Positions 1-8,749 of a stretch of 15,618 bases of DNA are shown here, piece after piece; position 1 is the first letter of the stretch; each line of letters starts with the position of its first letter. Location: positions 1 through 15,618 of the forward strand of contig JAYRNN010000067.1 in the NCBI GenBank assembly GCA_041912175.1. The letters are read 5' to 3'. A program made the position numbers and the translations under genes. Below the pieces are notes generated by a model. That model was not told where the DNA came from, did not search any database, and was given only the letters and a program-made list of their open reading frames with translations. This DNA is from CAZAGA01 sp041912175 (GTDB taxonomy: Bacteria; Chloroflexota; Anaerolineae; Anaerolineales; UBA4823).

Positions 1-29
1 CGCTCGTGTGGACTGGTTTTGATTGTCAT
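1..29 (-). CDS. Start of an unidentified gene, cut by left edge
   Basis: On the minus strand an ATG at 29-27 is preceded by GGAGGTGAG (40-32), a near-perfect Shine-Dalgarno sequence and the strongest in the window. The reading frame stays open to the edge and encodes MTIKTSPHE. Nine residues are too few to assign a function. The 237 bp separating it from the stop codon of the upstream NuoN-like gene suggests it has its own transcription start rather than being co-translated with that operon. The call rests on the ribosome binding site and strand agreement only; the frame could still close just outside the window. Confidence 0.5.
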
Positions 30-40
30 GGCTCACCTCC

Positions 41-277
41 ATCGCATTCGTCTAGTGTGCCATAGTTCGGCTGATTTTCACACCTTTCAGAGGTATGTTG
101 TTAAAGAGCAACTAGAGGTATATCCCTACGAGTATCTACAGACAGCCGGTCCTACACTTCGCATGTCATTAGGAGGCGCCCTTTGCCGAAGCAATCTCTC
201 ACGCGAGGACTAGCCACGAGTATTTTCCACGGTTCTTAGGAAAGCCGTGTTCCAGGCTGTGACTTTTTCTTGACCCG
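41..277 (-). other. Intergenic leader with no recognised gene
   Basis: This stretch separates the NuoN-like gene from the gene that begins at 29. It is visibly richer in A and T than its neighbours. I looked for sigma-70 style -35/-10 pairs on the minus strand and found none with good matches at 16-18 bp spacing. A short imperfect inverted repeat (CACGG at 228-232 with CCGTG at 245-249) is followed on the minus strand by GGAAAATA rather than a T run, so it is not a convincing intrinsic terminator. An imperfect palindrome TAGAGGTATATCCCTA lies near 113-128 and could be an operator, but this is weak. No tRNA or riboswitch was recognised. Confidence 0.35.
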
Positions 278-1717
278 TCAAGGAAAGAGGGTATTGAGCC
301 CGCTGAGGAAAAATTGGGGGAATAGCCCGGTAAAAACCAATACCAGGCCGCCGACGCCCAATAAGAACAACTGCGCACGCGATTCGCTGATCCGCCAGGT
401 TTCTTCTTCCTTTCGAGAGACCAAAATGGCGATACTCCTCAGCGTGGCGACGATAATGCCGAAATAGCCCACCAGGGTCAGGGCGGCGTATACCGCCGAT
501 TGCGCGGCAATCCCGATGCCCAGGACGGCTCTCACGGGGTAACCTGCCAGCAACGGGAACCCGGCCAGGGAAAAACTGGCCAGGCACAGGCTGATCACGG
601 CGACGGGCGCCCGGAAAGCCGCTCCGCGCACCGCCGAAAAATTCAAATCCTTGGCGACCGATTGGATGATCGCCAACGCCAGGGCCCAGATCGCCAGGTT
701 AAGCCCGCGCGGTAAGAGCAGGGCGAAGAAAAATTCTGCTAATGGCAACTGGGCGATCAGGTTCGTGTCGCTCGCAATGGCGCCCTGCGCGCCGGATAAT
801 ACCTGGCCGATCGTCACCAGGAATAAGCCGATTTCGGTGATCACCGCATAGCCGAAGATACGCCCCAGGTTATCCTGGAAAATCGCCAAAAAGCCGCCTC
901 CAAAGATCATCACCAGCCCGACGACGAGAAAGGAGTTAATCATCCCGGGAACCGTCAGGATCCAGCTCGAGCTTCCAAACAGGTTGAAGGCAAACAAAGT
1001 GGCGACCTCGGGCAGGGTAAAGAAGACGAAGGCTGCGGTATAGGGTTGAGCGACTTCTGCCACCATCGGGATCCAGGCGCTGAACGGAAAGATTGACATG
1101 GTCATCAGGAAACCCAAGCCGAGCATAATCGCCGTGCGCAGGATCAATTGTTGGTCGTTTGGGTTGATTTCGACGCGGTTGATCAGCCAACCGGCGAAAA
1201 CCATCAGGATCATCCCCAGGGTTTCAAAGACCAGAAATCGCAGCACGCCACGCGGAACCGGCGAGCCGGGCGGGGAGAGGATCGGAACGCATAATAAGAC
1301 CGCCATCTGGATCAAGAGCGCCGCATACAAGAAAGGCTGGACGCTGATCGCCGCGGTAAGCAGGGCGGCAATCGCCAGACCAAGCGGGATGAACAGGCGG
1401 CTGGCGTCGATCACGGTCGATCCGATCAGCCACAGGGCGGTTCCCAAATAAATGATAACCAATACCGGCCGCCCGGCGTCTGTCAGGATAAATTGGCGGC
1501 CAAACACCGTTAAACTCTCGGATAATTGCAGCGTAGGCAGCGCACGCAGGCCGCCCAGTGGAATCGCAGACCCGATTGGGATCTGCCAGGCAAACAGCGC
1601 CAAAAACAAGCAAACCGAGATACCCACGACTTTGACCAGGCGGGTAGAATTGCGCAGGGTATAGATCACGCCGGCGACTAAAATTGGAAATACGATCCAA
1701 ATCAAAGGCGCGTTCAT
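278..1717 (-). CDS. NuoN/Hyf-like antiporter-type membrane subunit, catalytic residues altered
   Basis: A 479-residue polytopic membrane protein of about 13-14 predicted helices, the usual size for NuoN/NuoM/MrpD-type subunits. Family marks include P211-F-x-x-W215-I-P217 (compare PLHxWLPDA), NLGRIFGYAVI near 283-293 (compare NLKRLLAYSSI) and SLAGFPLLAGYPVR at 383-396 (compare SLAGIPPxxGFxGK). In working pumps of this family the helix-5 Glu, the helix-7 Lys and a helix-12 Lys/Glu carry protons. By eye alignment these are Gln137, Glu237 and Arg396 here, so ordinary proton pumping is doubtful. The ATG overlaps the stop of the preceding HyfE-like gene as ATGA, with GGAAGG just upstream, which indicates translational coupling. 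It is the last gene of the run. The superfamily call is solid; the exact subfamily and function are not. Confidence 0.75.
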   Translation of the reverse strand: MNAPLIWIVFPILVAGVIYTLRNSTRLVKVVGISVCLFLALFAWQIPIGSAIPLGGLRALPTLQLSESLTVFGRQFILTDAGRPVLVIIYLGTALWLIGSTVIDASRLFIPLGLAIAALLTAAISVQPFLYAALLIQMAVLLCVPILSPPGSPVPRGVLRFLVFETLGMILMVFAGWLINRVEINPNDQQLILRTAIMLGLGFLMTMSIFPFSAWIPMVAEVAQPYTAAFVFFTLPEVATLFAFNLFGSSSWILTVPGMINSFLVVGLVMIFGGGFLAIFQDNLGRIFGYAVITEIGLFLVTIGQVLSGAQGAIASDTNLIAQLPLAEFFFALLLPRGLNLAIWALALAIIQSVAKDLNFSAVRGAAFRAPVAVISLCLASFSLAGFPLLAGYPVRAVLGIGIAAQSAVYAALTLVGYFGIIVATLRSIAILVSRKEEETWRISESRAQLFLLGVGGLVLVFTGLFPQFFLSGLNTLFP

Positions 1718-2361
1718 TCGCCTTCCCTCAATTGCGGCGCCAGGATGAGAAAAGCTCCCACCAGGGCCAGGCTCAAGTTAATCGCGGCTAACAAACCAGC
1801 TACCAATGTCGAGAGCTCGACGGCTGCATAGATAATCTCGAACCCTGACAGGACCGTCAACAGGCCCAAAATTGTAGAAAAGGGATCGCCTCGAAATCCT
1901 AACTGGAGTATCCCCATGCCAATTAATAACAGGCCGGCCAGGACTTGTTCGCTTTGGATCTCCGGTATCCAGGATTGCACCACGGGCGTGACGGATAAAG
2001 CAAACAATCCGACCAGCAAAGCAGATAAAAGGTAAAAGATGCTCGCCGGGTGAAGGCGCAGGATCGGGAACCGCCGGGCCGGTCGAGCCGGCGGGTTCGC
2101 AGGCTTCTGCCTGGCGGCCTCTTCCTGGGGCACGATCGGGTTGCTCGCCAGGGCCATACCCAGCACCGCCCCGGCCATCCATCCCGCGACCAGTTTCGAT
2201 ACCGCCATCGCCACCGGCCAGCTCAGGCTGATCAGAAAAAACTCCCCAAAGTACTGGATGGCGAGTAATCCAATCCGCACCCGCCAATCCGTGATCACAA
2301 TCATCAGGATCGAGGTGATTGCCAGCAGGATTACGGAGATGCTTACGATAACGTCGGACAC
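1714..2361 (-). CDS. HyfE/NuoK-like small membrane subunit
   Basis: A 215-residue hydrophobic protein. Helices are predicted near 3-23, 29-47, 52-71, 108-127, 141-156, 162-182 and 185-208, with a basic, proline-rich cytoplasmic-looking loop at 75-103. The layout matches hydrogenase-4 component E: an N-terminal half ending in a VSKLVAGW segment, and a C-terminal half with GLLTVLSGFE where HyfE proteins have a GLLxxENG-type stretch. The C-terminal half also resembles NuoK/MrpC. Glu175 and Glu182 may sit in the membrane. I chose the GTG at 2361 because AAGGGTGA precedes it and it lies 4 bp after the stop of the upstream gene. A longer reading from 2451 would run through the end of that gene and adds a non-hydrophobic Cys/Ser/Arg-rich tail. 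It sits between two antiporter-like genes, as HyfE does between HyfB/HyfD and HyfF, which supports the call. Confidence 0.6.
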   Translation of the reverse strand: MSDVIVSISVILLAITSILMIVITDWRVRIGLLAIQYFGEFFLISLSWPVAMAVSKLVAGWMAGAVLGMALASNPIVPQEEAARQKPANPPARPARRFPILRLHPASIFYLLSALLVGLFALSVTPVVQSWIPEIQSEQVLAGLLLIGMGILQLGFRGDPFSTILGLLTVLSGFEIIYAAVELSTLVAGLLAAINLSLALVGAFLILAPQLREGE

Positions 2362-2365
2362 ACGT

Positions 2366-3961
2366 TCACCCTTGGCCCCCGAATTGGAGCAGGATCGCCA
2401 ATAACAGAAGGAGGAATAAGAGCGTCCATAATATCCCGCCCTCTCCTTCAAGAATCTGGTTAATCAGGCGCACCAAGGGCACGAAAAGATTCAAGCTTGC
2501 CTGAAACGCGCTGACAAACCATTCGTAGGGCCGGAATTTACCCAGGGCGCCTGAAAAGATTGAAACCTGGCGTGGGGCGCGCCGCGCAGCCACGTACGCC
2601 AGGGCTGCCAGGGCCAGCATAGGCGCACTGATCCAGGAGGCGTTCAATTCCGGGAACGCTTGAAGATCATTGCTCAAACCCGGCAGGCCAAATATAAGAA
2701 TCGTGATTTGAGTCACCGGGAAGATGAATAACCCAACCGGATAGATGAGCTCGGTCCATCTCTCTGCCCCTTCAAGGGATGGCCTGGCGCGCGACATACT
2801 CAAGATATAACCGGCGACCAGCAAAGCCAGGGCCAGTAAGTTTGCAATCCACCATAGGCTTTCTTGCGACAATTGATCCAAAGTCGGGTAAATGCGGATG
2901 GCTTGCCAGGCCGGCGTGAACGGCAGCGCCAGGAAACCCAGCAGGCCGGCGACCAGCAGGGCATTCGTCAATCGGGAACGGGCGATGCTAAAGAATAAGA
3001 GCGAGCCAGACAGGATCAACGCAATGCCCCAGGCCAGGCTGGCTTCTACCTCGCCGCGCATGGCGGCCGTTGCGGCCAGGGCTGCCATCCCGATCATCCA
3101 GTAGCGGCTGACGTGGATATCCTGGCGAAAAAGCCACCAGCGCAGCCCATTCACAAGCGCGATCAGCGCCGCCAGGATGGTGAGCGCGGTCGTGGACGTT
3201 TCCGAAATACCCGTGCTGGCGCAGCGCGCCAGCACGATCAGGCTCGTCGCTGCTACGGCTATGTTCATAAAGGTGTGCATGCCGAGATTTTGTTCGGCTG
3301 CGGGGGCTTTTTCCCAACCAAATTCGATGCTTGCCAGGCGCAGCATGGCTCCCAAAAATAGCAGCGTGTTGGCTTGCTTATTGATCAAGGGGAAGATCAT
3401 TGTCGTCCCTGCGCTGACCGCGAACAGCGCCGCCACGGCAAAATACAAACCAACCACCCGGATCGCAAAGCCGAACAATGCGTCTCGGGTGTTGTTGGTT
3501 TTAACCACCATATACACCAGCACAAAGAGATCCATGGCTGCCCAGGCCATGATTAAGGTATTCAGATTGCCGGCAAAAATCGCCCATAAAGCCAGGCTTG
3601 CCGTTGTAAGCCCGACCGGCCAGGTGCTCCAGCGCGCGGCAAGCGATTGCCCGGGAGTCAGATTCGCCACTGAGGTGAGGATGAACCCGACCAGGCAGGT
3701 TGAGATCGCCCAGGCGTATGGCCAGGATATCTTGTCCAACACCAAAATGTTAAGAATCGAAAAACTGATCGTCGATTCGCCCAGTCCAAAAGATAAGCTA
3801 TCGGGAATCCGCAGCCTTAAGACCATGCAGCCCAGCCAGGTGATCAGAGCGACCAGCGCGCTGACCAACCAGGCGACGCCCGCTTTCGGCCGCCAGAATT
3901 GCAAGCCGGTGACCGCGATTGAAGCGACCAGTAGGATCAGGATCGGGAGAAGGATTAGCAT
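2366..3961 (-). CDS. HyfB/NuoL-M-like antiporter-type membrane subunit, divergent
   Basis: A 531-residue protein made almost entirely of membrane helices, about 14-15 of them. Similarity to complex I/Hyf/Mrp antiporter subunits is weak but recurs in the right order: a helix-5 region LIMAWAAMDL (137-146), a helix-7 region at 200-246, a loop with RQDIHVSRY (279-287) where the family has QxDIKRLLAY, and LGFLALPFTP (341-350) where it has LxxxGLPPxxG. A long C-terminal segment ending EGEGGILWTLLFLLLL (505-520) resembles the tails of HyfB/NuoL types. The conserved helix-5 Glu after Trp appears as Ala141, and the helix-7 Lys is absent (AVAATSLIVL region), so classical proton translocation is unlikely. 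The start lacks a clear Shine-Dalgarno and lies 25 bp after the lipoprotein gene. The membrane-subunit call is good; the subfamily is uncertain. Confidence 0.65.
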   Translation of the reverse strand: MLILLPILILLVASIAVTGLQFWRPKAGVAWLVSALVALITWLGCMVLRLRIPDSLSFGLGESTISFSILNILVLDKISWPYAWAISTCLVGFILTSVANLTPGQSLAARWSTWPVGLTTASLALWAIFAGNLNTLIMAWAAMDLFVLVYMVVKTNNTRDALFGFAIRVVGLYFAVAALFAVSAGTTMIFPLINKQANTLLFLGAMLRLASIEFGWEKAPAAEQNLGMHTFMNIAVAATSLIVLARCASTGISETSTTALTILAALIALVNGLRWWLFRQDIHVSRYWMIGMAALAATAAMRGEVEASLAWGIALILSGSLLFFSIARSRLTNALLVAGLLGFLALPFTPAWQAIRIYPTLDQLSQESLWWIANLLALALLVAGYILSMSRARPSLEGAERWTELIYPVGLFIFPVTQITILIFGLPGLSNDLQAFPELNASWISAPMLALAALAYVAARRAPRQVSIFSGALGKFRPYEWFVSAFQASLNLFVPLVRLINQILEGEGGILWTLLFLLLLLAILLQFGGQG

Positions 3962-3986
3962 CAGCGGAGCGGAAAAAGAAGACGAA

Positions 3987-5483
3987 TTATGATCTGGGTT
4001 CCGGCGGCGCCCAGAAAAATTTTCCGGGTTGCTTGCCGGCGAGGTTATTCAATTGCAACGCGCCGCTTCCGTCGGCCAGGATAAACTGCAGCGGGCCCGG
4101 ATCTCCAACCAGGAGCGCGCCGCTGTGATCGGGGGACCAAAGCACCGTGGCGGCCTGTATCCCGGATGGGTTGATCTGAGTCACAATTTCATGAGCGAGA
4201 TCGACCTGGTACAAATAAATCCCCGCCTCCAGGTTGGTTGAAGTGACTGCAAAGCCGATGCTTTGTGCGTCGATCTGATCGGCCCAGCGTACAAAGACCG
4301 TAATCGCCGCGTGATTGGCGTCTTCAAAGCCTGGGCGCGGCATCTGGTACAATTCGATTTCCTGATCGAGCGCCAGGACTTCATCCCGGGTGGGGACGAT
4401 TTGCCAGATATCGATCGTCGCTGGGGGTTGGCCCGCCGGGTCGCCGGCGCGCACAACCAGTAATCTCCCATCATCCATCCAGGTTGCGCTGGCGCGCGTA
4501 GGGGTAGACTGGCTGAAGGTCCCTGGCGCCTCAATCCAGCGACCTTGGCGCGTGTCCAGCACCGCGTACCAGCATACGCCCGCTTCGGTTTTCAAGCGCG
4601 CCAGGATAAACCGGCCGCCCGGCGACCAACTCAAATCTTCGAACACCACCGGCAAAGCCGTCTTTTGCCCTTTGGGGTCGGTTACCTCGATCCGTTTTTT
4701 CACCACCAGGCCGGGTTGAGCCTTGTCCAGCTTTGAAATCCAAATCCCTTGCGCGTCTTGCCAGAGCAGCGCATAGCTGCCCGGATCCCAAACAACCGAT
4801 TCGCAAGCCAGGCCGTTTTCCTGGCTGCACGTCCCCAACAGCCGCGGTTGCCCTACATCATTAATCGAAATGGCATACAGCGAATTTTCTGCGCCCGGCT
4901 GGTAGGCGACCCAACGTCCATCTGGCGAGATCCACAGCCCCTGCAGGCGTGGGATGCCTTTAAATAAAGCGCGGATTTGTTTGCTGTGCAGGTCCAGCAG
5001 ATCTAAATCGTACAGCGCCACCCCGTTGGCAGTGATCTGGGTGGGTCGTAGAAGCGCGATCCGCTCGCCGCCGGCGCTGATGGAAAAATCCTCCACGCGC
5101 TCCGCCAGCGGCGTCAGGTAATTGGTCACATGATCCCAGCGCACGAATTGCTCATCCACCAGGAAGAACAAATCACTGATTGCTTCGGGCGGCTCCGTCG
5201 CGGTAGGTAGTAGGGTTGGAGTGGGCGCGAGCTCCGTTTGCAGCGCGGCGGCAGCGGGTGTGTTCGGGATTTGTGTGTTGAATGGAGCGAAATGGATCGC
5301 TTCGGTCGGAGAAGGCGTCTCTGGGAGTGTGTTTTCGCCGCTGGCCGGTTGGGGGTTTGCGCCTTCAATAAAAGGCCCCAGCATACTGGGAAGCGCGTCA
5401 CACGCGGCCAGGCTGGCCAATAAACACAGCAGCAGCCCCAGGGAGAAAACGGAGGTGAAGCGCCGGTGGGTGGGTCGGGACAT
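3987..5483 (-). CDS. Lipoprotein with beta-propeller-like repeats
   Basis: A 498-residue secreted lipoprotein. The N-terminus has basic residues (RPTHRR), a hydrophobic core and a lipobox LAAC with the lipidated Cys28. A Pro/Ser/Thr/Ala-rich linker follows to about residue 95. The body repeats PD40/TolB-like strands such as ISPDGRWVAY, LSWSPGGRFILAR and VLWSPDHSGALLV, spaced as propeller blades usually are. It therefore most likely folds as a beta-propeller anchored outside the cytoplasmic membrane. I chose the ATG at 5483 because CTGAGG precedes it and it starts directly before the signal peptide; a TTG at 5528 would add 15 unlikely residues. It is followed within 25 bp by the antiporter-like gene, so it may be an outside partner of that membrane module. 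No catalytic motif was seen, so the role is inferred from context only. Confidence 0.8.
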   Translation of the reverse strand: MSRPTHRRFTSVFSLGLLLCLLASLAACDALPSMLGPFIEGANPQPASGENTLPETPSPTEAIHFAPFNTQIPNTPAAAALQTELAPTPTLLPTATEPPEAISDLFFLVDEQFVRWDHVTNYLTPLAERVEDFSISAGGERIALLRPTQITANGVALYDLDLLDLHSKQIRALFKGIPRLQGLWISPDGRWVAYQPGAENSLYAISINDVGQPRLLGTCSQENGLACESVVWDPGSYALLWQDAQGIWISKLDKAQPGLVVKKRIEVTDPKGQKTALPVVFEDLSWSPGGRFILARLKTEAGVCWYAVLDTRQGRWIEAPGTFSQSTPTRASATWMDDGRLLVVRAGDPAGQPPATIDIWQIVPTRDEVLALDQEIELYQMPRPGFEDANHAAITVFVRWADQIDAQSIGFAVTSTNLEAGIYLYQVDLAHEIVTQINPSGIQAATVLWSPDHSGALLVGDPGPLQFILADGSGALQLNNLAGKQPGKFFWAPPEPRS

Positions 5484-5530
5484 GACCTCAGGATGTTGGT
5501 GGGCAGGCACGGGTGTTGATTCGATCAAAT

Positions 5531-6949
<1,419 letters not shown>

Positions 6950-6973
6950 CGTCAATCCCTTTTCGAGATAGCT

Positions 6974-7007
6974 CCGCCTGGCCAGGCTTGCGGACGGCCT
7001 GAGGCGG
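6974..7007 (-). repeat. GC-rich inverted repeat after DUF2270 gene
   Basis: CCGCCTGGCC (6974-6983) pairs with GGCC (6996-6999) plus AGGCGG (7002-7007), leaving a two-base bulge. It also contains the perfect palindrome GCCTGGCCAGGC (6976-6987). The hairpin begins right at the stop codon of the DUF2270-DUF2179 gene and ends 24 bp before the hydantoinase start. No T run follows on the minus strand, so it is not a classic intrinsic terminator. It could be an mRNA-stabilising or attenuating hairpin between two operon genes. Confidence 0.4.
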
Positions 7008-8105
7008 CTATTTTTCTGCCTGGATCGGGCTAAATCCCTTTCCAAAAATTTCTTGCGCCGGCGAGACAATTATAAATGCGTTCTGGTCTTCTGCTCGAAC
7101 CACGCTTTTCAATTGCGGGATCTCTGTGACGGTCAAAGCGCACATCAATACCTGGCGCGAATGACCGGTAAACATCCCCGTGCCGGATAAAGCCGTGACC
7201 CCACGGTGCATCTCTTCCATGATGCGCTGGGAAACTTCCTGGTGATGATCCGTGACAATCAGGGTCAAAAGCTGTTTGCGCCGGTGAGTTGGACGGTACC
7301 AGGCGCGCTCTGCTCGTTGGCCGCTTTCGCCGAACGCCTCGCCGCTCAAGATGGTCTCGCTCAGGTTGCCATAGCGCGGCAATACTTCGCCGGCGGATTG
7401 CTGCAGCGAGGCAGTGCCGATGGCGAGCAGGATCATACAGATGAAAAATGCTCCTACGACCAGGATCACCACGCCGCCATCCAGCCCGCCGACGGCGGCG
7501 CGCTCGATGATTGTCGTGATGTTCGTGGCTTCATTAGGGAATAACCATAATTTCGCCAGCCAGGCTGCCCCAACAATGGAATAAATATAAAGATAATTGC
7601 GCCTCAATCTCCGCCCGACGGCTTCCCAGTTTGAGATGGGAAATTGTGGGTGGAGCAATGATTCGGCCAATCCTTCCGCCCACTCTGGGGATGGCTGAAA
7701 TGGCGGCACCAGCATGGCGGCGAAGAAATCGGTTTCCATCAGGCGCACCCGGTAGCTCCACAATTCATAATAGCGATAACGACGGGCCTCGATCAGTAAG
7801 AAGGTCGTGACCAACATGATATTGACCAGGACCACGACATGGTTGCTGCCCCCCTGGCTGAAGGCGATGGAAAGTACGGCGCCGGTTGCGACGACAGCCC
7901 AATTGGTAGTCGCATCCAGGCGCGATCTCCAGACATTGGCGCGATTGACTTCTGCCCGGAAAAGGTGCACCATGGCCGTGTTGAATTCGCTGGCGCGCAG
8001 TTTGTAGCCGCGGTAGGTCCATACCGGCTCGCCCGGCGCGGTAGCATCTGTTTCTGGATAATATGGTTGTCCGGGGTCTTCAACGGGTTGTGAGCGCGCA
8101 TCCAT
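7008..8105 (-). CDS. Membrane protein: DUF2270 fused to DUF2179
   Basis: A 365-residue protein with two recognisable parts. Residues about 30-235 match the DUF2270 family of membrane proteins: MVHLFRAEVNRANVWRSRLD (45-64), helices near 68-84 and 91-106, EARRYRYYELWSYRV (106-120), then helices near 171-190 and 209-231. Residues about 275-360 match DUF2179, the nucleotide-binding-like domain at the C-terminus of YitT proteins. Its signature elements are TLIVTD, RGVTALSGTGMFTG (301-314), VTEIPQLKSVV and AFIIVSPAQEIFGKGF. In YitT the same domain follows a quite different membrane part, so here it probably serves as a small cytoplasmic sensor on a DUF2270 platform. The start is the ATG at 8105, 19 bp after the preceding gene, although its Shine-Dalgarno is weak. 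Neither domain has a known biochemical role that I can state. Confidence 0.8.
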   Translation of the reverse strand: MDARSQPVEDPGQPYYPETDATAPGEPVWTYRGYKLRASEFNTAMVHLFRAEVNRANVWRSRLDATTNWAVVATGAVLSIAFSQGGSNHVVVLVNIMLVTTFLLIEARRYRYYELWSYRVRLMETDFFAAMLVPPFQPSPEWAEGLAESLLHPQFPISNWEAVGRRLRRNYLYIYSIVGAAWLAKLWLFPNEATNITTIIERAAVGGLDGGVVILVVGAFFICMILLAIGTASLQQSAGEVLPRYGNLSETILSGEAFGESGQRAERAWYRPTHRRKQLLTLIVTDHHQEVSQRIMEEMHRGVTALSGTGMFTGHSRQVLMCALTVTEIPQLKSVVRAEDQNAFIIVSPAQEIFGKGFSPIQAEK

Positions 8106-8124
8106 AGGAGTGTCTATTTCCGGT

Positions 8125-8694
8125 TCATTTCTCGATGTTGGGAGGAGGCGTGCGAATGCCGAGCAGCGCCGCCAGCACTTCCGGCTCGACGTCGATGTCG
8201 ATCGATTCGCCAGTCGTATAAGCCTGGCCGATACTGGCGCGTTCATGCAGCGCGCGCCATAAGTTGCGCCGTTCGTCTGATTGGACGACCAGGTCATTGA
8301 GCGTTCTGGCGTTGCGAAGGTACTCGCCGGTTGTATATAGGAAAGTGAGCCTGCGCCATTCTTCGGCCAGGATCGGATGCGCCAGGCGTTGCAAAGGACC
8401 GATTTGGATTTTATAGTATTCTTGGTTGACGCGTGGGTGATCGGCTTCGTCGCGCAAGAGCTCGCCGCGCGTAGTCAGCTCATGCCCGCGCACCTCGGCA
8501 AGGTAATTAATGCGCCATTTTTCGTCCTCAAAAGCAGCCGTCTGGTAAAAAGCCAGGTAATCGACGTCCACCACCTTCGGGGCCGAGCGGAGCGGGATGC
8601 GATACCAGCCGAGCAGCCGGGCGATTTCAAAATCGCGCGCGTTATTCAGCAACACAACCAGTATTAATGATTCTGGCGAGGGGTTATCGGTCAT
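8125..8694 (-). CDS. Conserved hypothetical, possible PUA/EVE-like fold
   Basis: A 189-residue soluble protein with no signal peptide or membrane helix. I do not recognise a named family. Conserved-looking stretches are LLNNARDFEIARLLGWYRIP (15-34), VDYLAFYQTAAF (44-55), EYYKIQIGPLQRLAHPI (92-108) and a C-terminal helical part with ERRNLWRALHERA (141-153). The order of a YLAFY strand, an acidic loop with DHPR, and a YKIQIGPLQRLAHPI strand-turn recalls EVE/PUA-like domains, which bind modified bases in nucleic acids. That is my inference, not a match. A GTG at 8715 in the same frame is the alternative start; I prefer the ATG at 8694, but neither has a good Shine-Dalgarno. Its place directly after a SNF2 helicase fits a nucleic-acid-related job. 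Confidence 0.65.
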   Translation of the reverse strand: MTDNPSPESLILVVLLNNARDFEIARLLGWYRIPLRSAPKVVDVDYLAFYQTAAFEDEKWRINYLAEVRGHELTTRGELLRDEADHPRVNQEYYKIQIGPLQRLAHPILAEEWRRLTFLYTTGEYLRNARTLNDLVVQSDERRNLWRALHERASIGQAYTTGESIDIDVEPEVLAALLGIRTPPPNIEK

Positions 8695-8749
8695 TTTCTT
8701 TTTATAGTCTACCACTGGAATTAGAAAGTTACAACTCGATCGATTTCGC

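Noticed and set aside
19..213. Plus-strand 64-residue open frame
   Set aside because: It overlaps the clear minus-strand start signal at 40-27, has no good ribosome binding site and its sequence looks random.
269..282. CTTGAC-CC-GTCAAG inverted repeat over the NuoN-like stop codon, considered as a terminator
   Set aside because: The stem is only six pairs and no T run follows on the minus strand; it is probably chance.
2362..2451. Longer N-terminus for the HyfE-like protein
   Set aside because: The extra 30 residues are polar and Cys/Ser/Arg-rich, overlap the end of the preceding gene, and precede a GTG with a ribosome binding site at the natural membrane start.
3177..3992. Plus-strand open frame of 271 residues
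   Set aside because: It lies fully opposite the 531-residue membrane protein. Its Ala/Lys/Arg-rich composition is what the reverse of a hydrophobic gene gives.
6950..7069. Longer N-terminus for the hydantoinase
   Set aside because: The added 40 residues are Arg/Lys-rich, overlap the preceding gene and its hairpin, and are absent from the family.
8106..8297. Longer N-terminus for the DUF2270-DUF2179 protein
   Set aside because: The extra 64 residues lie in the shadow of the preceding gene and look like out-of-frame translation.
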